From the NCBI GenBank assembly GCA_002359825.1, contig DENY01000023.1:1-10753 (forward strand): a stretch of DNA of 10,753 nucleotides. The letters are read 5' to 3'. The stretch's first letter is position 1; each line of letters opens with the position of its first letter. The notes beneath the pieces were generated by a model. It saw only the letters and a list, made by a program, of their open reading frames with translations, searched no databases and was not told the DNA's origin. The position numbers were made by a program, and so were the translations under genes. Shown here piece by piece: positions 6,852-10,753 of the stretch. The stretch comes from Bacteroidales bacterium UBA2632 (GTDB lineage Bacteria > Bacteroidota > Bacteroidia > Bacteroidales > Dysgonomonadaceae).

Positions 6852-7877
6852 ATGAGAACAGAAATATCTACTTTAGGAGAATTCGGACTTATTGAAAGAC
6901 TTACAGAGGATATAAAGCTCACTCAACCTACATCAATAAAAGGAGTGGGAGACGATGCGGCCGTAATTAATAACAAGACGATGCGTACACTCGTTACTAC
7001 GGATTTGTTATTAGAAGGTATTCATTTTGACCTGACTTATTTTCCACTCAAACATTTAGGATACAAAGCAGCAATTGTCAACTTTTCGGACATCTATGCT
7101 ATGAACGGAAAGCCACAACAGATAACTGTTTCACTGGGAATATCAAAACGCTTCTCTGTGGAGGATTTAGAGGATTTCTATGATGGGGTTAAGTTGGCCT
7201 GTCTTACCTACAATGTAGATATTATTGGTGGAGACACAACCTCGTCTTTAACTGGCTTCACAATTAGTATTACCTGTATTGGAGTTGCTGAAGAAAATGC
7301 TATCATATATCGAAATGGTGCAAAAGAGACCGACTTAATTTGTGTGTCGGGCGATTTGGGCGCTGCATATATGGGGTTGCAGCTGTTGGAACGGGAGAAA
7401 GCTGTATTTGAGGGTCAAAAAGATTTCAATCCTGATTTTGCAGGAAAAGAATATCTGTTGGAGCGACAACTAAAGCCTGAAGCACGAAAGGATGTGATGC
7501 AAGAGCTAAACAAGCTGGGTATACTGCCCACCTCTATGATTGATATTTCGGACGGACTTTCATCAGACCTTTTACATATTTGCTTTCAAAGTAAAGTAGG
7601 TTGTCGTGTGTTCGAAGAACGATTACCTATAGATTATCAAACCGCTTTGATGGCTGAAACATTTAACTTAAATATTTCCACTGTGGCTTTGAATGGAGGT
7701 GAGGACTACGAATTACTCTTTACTGTTCCTGTTTCATTGTATGAGCAGATAAAGTTAGTTCCTGGAATACATATTATTGGACATATTAGCGATGCCAGCG
7801 AAGAGTGTAAACTAGTCACTCGCGATGGGCAGGAAATGATACTTCAAGCACAGGGTTGGAATCCTATAAAGGAATAA
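6852..7877 (+). CDS. thiL: Thiamine-monophosphate kinase ThiL
   Basis: ThiL phosphorylates thiamine monophosphate with ATP to give thiamine diphosphate, the last step of cofactor synthesis. With the start at 6852 the protein has 341 residues, normal for the family. It shows the PurM/ThiL-fold metal and ATP motifs in order: GVGDDAAV (31-38), TTDLLLEGIHF (49-59), VNFSDIYAMNGKP (76-88), IIGGDTTSS (124-132), IDISDGLSSDL (230-240) and NGGEDYELLF (281-290). The frame stays open to an ATG at 6759, but that ATG lies in the loop region of the punA terminator and the added MIYSIYSFFLLSLYKNK-type segment is not family-like, so 6852 (MRTEISTLGEFGLIERL) is preferred. Because of the terminator, transcription probably starts anew between 6786 and 6851, though I see no near-consensus promoter there. 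No thi-box riboswitch is evident in the short leader. Confidence 0.94.
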   Translation: MRTEISTLGEFGLIERLTEDIKLTQPTSIKGVGDDAAVINNKTMRTLVTTDLLLEGIHFDLTYFPLKHLGYKAAIVNFSDIYAMNGKPQQITVSLGISKRFSVEDLEDFYDGVKLACLTYNVDIIGGDTTSSLTGFTISITCIGVAEENAIIYRNGAKETDLICVSGDLGAAYMGLQLLEREKAVFEGQKDFNPDFAGKEYLLERQLKPEARKDVMQELNKLGILPTSMIDISDGLSSDLLHICFQSKVGCRVFEERLPIDYQTALMAETFNLNISTVALNGGEDYELLFTVPVSLYEQIKLVPGIHIIGHISDASEECKLVTRDGQEMILQAQGWNPIKE

Positions 7878-7912
7878 ATATTAAGTTTATTCACTTTTTC
7901 TATTGATTTTAT

Positions 7913-7942
7913 TTTGTAATTGCAAAAAACAAGCTATCTTTG
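7913..7942 (+). promoter_or_regulatory. Promoter of tRNA-Phe
   Basis: TTTG (7913-7916), an 18-nt spacer and TATCTTTG (7935-7942) are close to the Bacteroidales primary-sigma consensus (TTTG, about 19 nt, TAnnTTTG). Transcription would begin near 7949, about 18 nt before the mature 5' end of the tRNA. This is the best-formed promoter in the window, as expected for a stable RNA gene. Confidence 0.75.
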
Positions 7943-7966
7943 CAATCGAAATTAAAACAAGGCGTT

Positions 7967-8039
7967 GGTGCCATAGCTCAGTCGGTAGAGCAAAGGACTG
8001 AAAATCCTTGTGTCCCTGGTTCGATTCCAGGTGGCACCA
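7967..8039 (+). tRNA. tRNA-Phe (anticodon GAA)
   Basis: This is a 73-nt cloverleaf. The acceptor stem is GGTGCCA (7967-7973) with TGGCACC (8032-8038), followed by discriminator A8039. The D arm holds GCTCAGTCGGTAGAGC. The anticodon stem AAGGA/TCCTT encloses loop CTGAAAA, with anticodon GAA at 8000-8002. The T arm carries the GGTTCGATTCC signature. The 3' CCA is not encoded, since CGA follows the discriminator. It stands alone, with its own promoter and terminator, and no attachment site or integrase is visible next to it. Confidence 0.97.
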
Positions 8040-8047
8040 CGAAAATT

Positions 8048-8088
8048 AAAAATCTCTGAATACTATATGTGTTCAGAGATTTTTTTTG
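8048..8088 (+). terminator. Rho-independent terminator after tRNA-Phe
   Basis: AAAAATCTCTGAATAC (8048-8063) pairs with GTGTTCAGAGATTTTT (8069-8084), 16 bp with one T-G pair and a TATAT loop. It is followed by a T-rich tail (8080-8087, then GTCTTTTTT). It starts 8 nt after the tRNA. The A run on the other side means it could also act on minus-strand transcripts. Confidence 0.88.
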
Positions 8089-8176
8089 TCTTTTTTCTAA
8101 AATAGTTGTAAAAGCATCTCTACATTCTCTCAATTATTGACGAAGTTATGTTTAAGTTATAAAGAAGAGTTATAGA

Positions 8177-8332
8177 TTATTTTTCAGGAGTATCAATTTG
8201 TAAGTAATAGTGTGTTCTTTCTTGTAATTCAATAGAAGATGCTTCATAAATTAGATGGAAATCAAATCCACGGCCGTGGATGAGACATTCATCTGATGAA
8301 AACGCAATCCACCACCGTGAAAATGTTTTGTA
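8177..8332 (-). pseudogene. Possible remnant coding frame without a start codon
   Basis: A minus-strand frame is open for 51 codons from just after tandem stops (TAG TGA at 8338-8333) to TAA at 8177. It contains no ATG. The C-terminal half looks protein-like (GFDFHLIYEASSIELQER, then THYYLQIDTPEK), with mixed hydrophobic and charged residues. The N-terminal half (FSRWWIAFSSDE) is encoded by the palindromic repeat arm. I do not recognise a family. It may be the tail of a decayed gene cut by the repeat, a repeat-encoded peptide, or chance. Confidence 0.25.
8266..8281. repeat. Perfect 16-bp palindrome
   Basis: ATCCACGGCCGTGGAT is identical to its own reverse complement. It has the same TCCAC-N4-GTGGA core as the two arms of the nearby inverted repeat, at 8308-8321 (last positions degenerate) and 8513-8526. 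Six bases further on lies a second perfect dyad, TTCATC-T-GATGAA (8288-8300). It is GC-richer than its surroundings. Confidence 0.8.
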
Positions 8333-8539
8333 TCACTAAAATGGTGCTTATTAGATTAGAAATGGTGAGAAAATACCTTGAGAAAAGAAAAAGCAGCAAA
8401 AGATTGAAGATTCAAGTGATGAAAATAAGATTCTATGTCAAGAATCGAATTTTAACAGCATAAATGGTGTATATTTGGACAATAAAATGACAATATTCAG
8501 TTTCCAAACATTTCCACGACGGTGGATGCAATTTTCATC
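8295..8539. repeat. Degenerate inverted repeat, 35-36-bp arms about 175 bp apart
   Basis: The left arm (8295-8330) starts GATGAAAA, contains ATCCACC and CGTG, and ends AAATGTTTTG. The right arm, read as its reverse complement (8539 to 8504), starts GATGAAAA, contains ATCCACC and CGTG, and ends AAATGTTTGG. By hand alignment 28 of 36 positions agree. The 245-bp unit resembles a small non-autonomous element or REP-like pair. No target-site duplication is obvious and no transposase is present, so its class is open. Confidence 0.55.
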
Positions 8540-8545
8540 TATTTT

Positions 8546-8573
8546 AAACATTTTCACAGGACAGAAAATGTTT
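8546..8573. repeat. Hairpin repeating the arm-end motif
   Basis: AAACATTTTC (8546-8555) and GAAAATGTTT (8564-8573) are perfect 10-bp complements around the loop ACAGGACA. Extended by two bases, the left side (8546-8557) is an exact 12-nt inverted copy of GTGAAAATGTTT in the left arm of the larger repeat (8317-8328). It therefore seems to belong to the same repeat family. No T run follows, so it is not a typical terminator. Confidence 0.55.
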
Positions 8574-8771
8574 TGCAAAACACACCATAGAATACCATTC
8601 ATGTCCCTTCAATTTAGCTAGTGCTCCAAAGGAGATAGAAATATAAGATCGTTTTTCCCTCCGATTTATTATCACTCTGTATAAGAGAGAATCTCATTTT
8701 CAAACAAAGAGAAGTTATTTGTTTTTAATCTTATAGGATATAGATTTGATCAAATATAATTACATGAAGCA

Positions 8772-8801
8772 ATGCAAATTGTTTAACTTTGCATACATTT
8801 G
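8772..8801 (+). promoter_or_regulatory. Possible promoter region of the MscS-type channel gene, with a dyad
   Basis: Two -7-like boxes of the TAnnTTTG form, TAACTTTG (8784-8791) and TACATTTG (8794-8801), lie about 75-90 nt before the gene. Neither has a clear TTTG at the usual upstream distance. The first is framed by an inverted repeat, ATGCAAA-N9-TTTGCAT (8772-8794), which could be an operator or chance. Confidence 0.3.
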
Positions 8802-8875
8802 TTCACGCGAGACTGTTTTTTGTTAAATAAAAGACAGCGTTATAGATAGGCAGATCACGTATAAATAAACTTATT

Positions 8876-9805
8876 ATGGAAAAATATTTCACCTTTGAAT
8901 TTTGGAAGCAATTTGCAAATATATTCACTCACTGGTTAGTAACAGACTTGCTATCAATTTTTATTTTATTTATATTATTAATTATTGTTTTACGAGTGTC
9001 ATCCGCTTTGATTAATAATCTAAGAAGTGTTTTGCTAAAACGTATGGCCTATCGAAATGAAGAGCCTGATCTTGAAGTTGAGAAAAGGCTGAACACTCTG
9101 ATGGGAATTTTACGAAAAACATTGCGTGTGGTAATTTGGTCAATTTTTGGGATGATATTTTTGGGGAAAATCAATATTAATATAGCACCCATTTTGACTG
9201 GGGCGGGTATTGTTGGCTTGGCTGTTGGTTTTGGTTCGCAAGAACTGGTGCGTGATTTTCTTGCTGGTTTTTTCATTCTTCTCGAAGATGGTATTCGTAC
9301 AGGAGATGTAGTTACACTAAATGGTACAAGTGGTAAGGTAGAGAAAATAGAGTTGCGCACCATCACTTTGCGTGATTCGTCGGGTGTAGTTCATATATTC
9401 CAAAATGGGAAAATAACTACAATTTCCAACATGACTAAGGGTTGGTCAGCAATGGTGTTTAATATAGGTGTTGCCTACAAAGAGGATATTTCGCAAGTGA
9501 TGCAATTAATGCAAGAGGTAGGCGATACTATGTTTGCAGAAGATGAATATAAGAGTAAAATGTTGGACACAATGGAGGTGTCAGGTCTTAACGATTTTGG
9601 CGATAGTGCTTTGGTTATAAGAGGTCGCATTAGAACAAAACCTGGTCAACAGTGGAGTATAGGGCGTGAATACCGCAAACGTTTGAAAGAAGCCTTTGAC
9701 TTGCACAATATAGAGATTCCTTTTCCCCACCATACAGTTTATTGGGGAGAAAAAATGAATCCTCTTAAATTACAAAGCGATAAAGAAAACCAAAAGGTAA
9801 CATAA
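8876..9805 (+). CDS. MscS-family mechanosensitive ion channel
   Basis: This is an inner-membrane channel that opens under membrane tension to release solutes during hypo-osmotic shock. The 309-residue protein has a likely first membrane helix at about 23-43, a second at about 83-99 and the pore-lining helix at about 104-136 with the glycine/alanine-rich signature GAGIVGLAVGFGSQELVRDF (109-128). The beta domain follows, with EDGIRTGDVV (137-146), TLRDSSGVVHIFQNGKI (164-180) and then ISNMTKG. Length and three-helix layout match small MscS-type channels (E. coli MscS has 286 residues) rather than the large multi-helix forms. The charged C-terminal tail lies in the cytoplasm. It is a single gene, flanked by the repeat-rich gap and a convergent penicillin-binding protein gene. 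Which E. coli paralogue it best matches cannot be decided by eye, so no symbol is given. Confidence 0.92.
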   Translation: MEKYFTFEFWKQFANIFTHWLVTDLLSIFILFILLIIVLRVSSALINNLRSVLLKRMAYRNEEPDLEVEKRLNTLMGILRKTLRVVIWSIFGMIFLGKININIAPILTGAGIVGLAVGFGSQELVRDFLAGFFILLEDGIRTGDVVTLNGTSGKVEKIELRTITLRDSSGVVHIFQNGKITTISNMTKGWSAMVFNIGVAYKEDISQVMQLMQEVGDTMFAEDEYKSKMLDTMEVSGLNDFGDSALVIRGRIRTKPGQQWSIGREYRKRLKEAFDLHNIEIPFPHHTVYWGEKMNPLKLQSDKENQKVT

Positions 9806-9906
9806 AGGTTCTTAATTTTGTGAAGCGTTTCTATTTACGTATTACTTCAAAATAGACAAATAAGCTTAATGACTATATCTCCACAAAGTTCAATGGGATG
9901 AAGTGT

Positions 9907-9954
9907 AATAAAAAAGAAAGAGTGCAATCTGATATTTCAGGTTGCACTCTTTCT
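9907..9954 (-). terminator. Rho-independent terminator of the penicillin-binding protein gene
   Basis: AGAAAGAGTGCAA (9915-9927) and TTGCACTCTTTCT (9942-9954) form a perfect 13-bp stem. The loop can fold further through T-G and CTGA/TCAG (9929-9932 with 9937-9940), leaving only TATT unpaired. Read on the minus strand, a T-rich stretch follows (the A run 9910-9916, then TATTA). It starts 20 nt after the stop of the minus-strand gene. The plus-strand side lacks a T run, so termination of the channel transcript here would be weaker. Confidence 0.85.
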
Positions 9955-9974
9955 GCTTGTATATCTATTTGTAA

Positions 9975-10753
9975 TTAATCGAACATATCGTCAATTCCAA
10001 TGGTAGGCTTTTTGGTTCTAAACTCATCATAATCGATGGCTGATTGAGATGAATCACTACATGGGTTTTGGAATTCTTCGGGAACTTCAAAAACTCCATT
10101 GTCCTTAATCTTAAGATTGGGATCTGCGTATATTTTTTGATAAAACAGTCCATGAATGGGGAGTGCCATACTCGCACCTTGTCCTTGTGCCATGTTATCA
10201 AAATGTATTGCTCGCTCTTCGCCACCTACCCAAGCACCTACTACTATTTCTGGTGAAAATGACATGAACCAGCCATCCGAATTGTTTTGTGTTGTACCTG
10301 TTTTACCACCCATTTGTCCTTTCAGATTGTAGCGAAATCTTAGTCGACCACCTGTTCCTCCATCTACAACAGAACGTAACATATCTAACATCTTGAAAGA
10401 AGCTGATTCGCTAAAAACCTCTTTCATTTGTGGAACAAATGTTGAGATAATATTGCCATAAGAATCTTCGATACGTGCTACATAAAGCGGGTCGATACGA
10501 ATGCCCCTATTGACAAATGCAGAATATCCTTTCACCATTTCTTCTACAGAAGCATCACAAGGACCAAGGGCCAATGAAACAACGGGGTCTATTGGTGATT
10601 CAAGTCCGAAAGAATGAAGTAATCTCGCAAATGCGTAAGGTGAAAAAAGCTTCATGAGGTAGGCAGTGACCCAGTTGCTGGAGTTTTGTAATCCCCACTT
10701 GATGCTTACGCTCTCTCCTACAAGCTTTGCTCCCGGATTTCGGGGTGTCCATA
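9975..10753 (-). CDS. mrcA: Class A penicillin-binding protein (PBP1A type), C-terminal part
   Basis: The frame stays open from the right edge of the window to the stop, giving the last 258 complete codons of a bifunctional peptidoglycan glycosyltransferase/transpeptidase. The visible part is the C-terminal half of the transpeptidase domain: the SXN motif appears as SSN (10674-10682, in LQNSSNWVTAYL), the KTG motif as GGKTGTTQNN (KTG at 10296-10304), followed by DGWFMSFSPEIVVGAWVGGE, typical of class A enzymes. SLALGPCDASVEEMVKGYSA between them is also characteristic. The catalytic SxxK serine, the glycosyltransferase domain and the membrane anchor lie beyond the window. An internal ATG at 10655 is not the start, as the frame and homology continue upstream of it. 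The short acidic tail ends in IDDMFD. It acts at the outer face of the inner membrane, cross-linking cell-wall glycan strands. The gene converges on the MscS gene and has its own terminator. Confidence 0.94.
   Translation of the reverse strand, partial: WTPRNPGAKLVGESVSIKWGLQNSSNWVTAYLMKLFSPYAFARLLHSFGLESPIDPVVSLALGPCDASVEEMVKGYSAFVNRGIRIDPLYVARIEDSYGNIISTFVPQMKEVFSESASFKMLDMLRSVVDGGTGGRLRFRYNLKGQMGGKTGTTQNNSDGWFMSFSPEIVVGAWVGGEERAIHFDNMAQGQGASMALPIHGLFYQKIYADPNLKIKDNGVFEVPEEFQNPCSDSSQSAIDYDEFRTKKPTIGIDDMFD

Larger units (their letters stand above)
8089..8875. other. Long intergenic gap with repeats and no convincing gene
   Basis: About 790 bp between the tRNA terminator and the channel gene. 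I find no frame with a good start, family motifs and normal length on either strand. What it does hold: an ATG-less minus-strand frame (8177-8332), a cluster of palindromes and a degenerate long inverted repeat (8266-8573), three copies of AAATGGTG (8339, 8360 and 8462), a 40-codon lysine/arginine-rich plus-strand frame (8341-8463) of doubtful reality, and a possible promoter for the downstream gene (8772-8801). The length is unusual for an otherwise compact region. Confidence 0.6.

Noticed and set aside
7967..8573. tRNA-Phe as an integration site for a mobile island in the adjacent gap
   Set aside because: No integrase gene and no direct repeat of the tRNA 3' end is visible downstream within the window.
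8266..8573. CRISPR array
   Set aside because: Repeats are few, degenerate and in inverted rather than regularly spaced direct orientation, and no cas genes are nearby.
9049..9366. Minus-strand 105-codon frame inside the channel gene
   Set aside because: It overlaps the conserved MscS pore and beta-domain coding region; its Pro/Ser/Lys-rich translation is what antisense reading of that region yields.
9975..10655. A complete short protein starting at the ATG 10653-10655
   Set aside because: The frame continues open to the window edge with good class A PBP sequence, including the SXN motif upstream of this ATG, so it is an internal methionine.

Overview
The window looks like a chromosomal segment of an AT-rich member of the Bacteroidales (phylum Bacteroidota). 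Support comes from a NigD-like lipoprotein gene, an ECF sigma/anti-sigma pair whose anti-sigma carries a C-terminal outer-membrane barrel, promoters of the TTTG-N18-20-TAnnTTTG type, weak or absent Shine-Dalgarno sites, and an sppA-lpxK-punA-thiL gene run. The genus cannot be fixed from this sequence.

Left part (about 134-2825, minus strand): a compact envelope-signalling operon. Its order is ECF sigma factor, then a two-membrane anti-sigma protein (cytoplasmic anti-sigma segment, one inner-membrane helix, long periplasmic linker, outer-membrane beta-barrel), then a NigD-like lipoprotein. The first two genes overlap by 8 nt and the third follows after 20 nt. A strong rho-independent terminator closes the unit, and an ECF-type promoter (AAC-N16-CATCTA) lies just upstream of the sigma gene, which suggests autoregulation. 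The layout matches the das/dma/nigD systems that I recall being linked to outer-membrane vesiculation in Bacteroides thetaiotaomicron.

Middle (2976-8088, plus strand): a housekeeping run starts at a good Bacteroidales promoter. It holds sppA (membrane signal-peptide peptidase), lpxK (lipid A 4'-kinase) and punA (purine nucleoside phosphorylase, overlapping lpxK by 44 nt), and ends at a clear terminator. thiL (thiamine-monophosphate kinase) follows; the longest possible reading frame for it would begin inside that terminator hairpin, so the start at 6852 is preferred. A tRNA-Phe(GAA) gene with its own near-consensus promoter and terminator comes next.

Right part (8089-10753): a gap of about 790 bp without a convincing gene. 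It contains a cluster of palindromes and a long degenerate inverted repeat sharing a TCCAC-N4-GTGGA core, plus a 51-codon open frame without an ATG that reads through part of them. It may be a decayed repeat or mobile remnant. An MscS-family mechanosensitive channel gene follows on the plus strand. The last feature is the C-terminal part of a class A penicillin-binding protein on the minus strand, with its terminator; it runs off the right edge.

Most of the window is conserved core genome. The parts that deserve a second look are the trans-envelope sigma/anti-sigma operon and the repeat cluster at 8266-8573.
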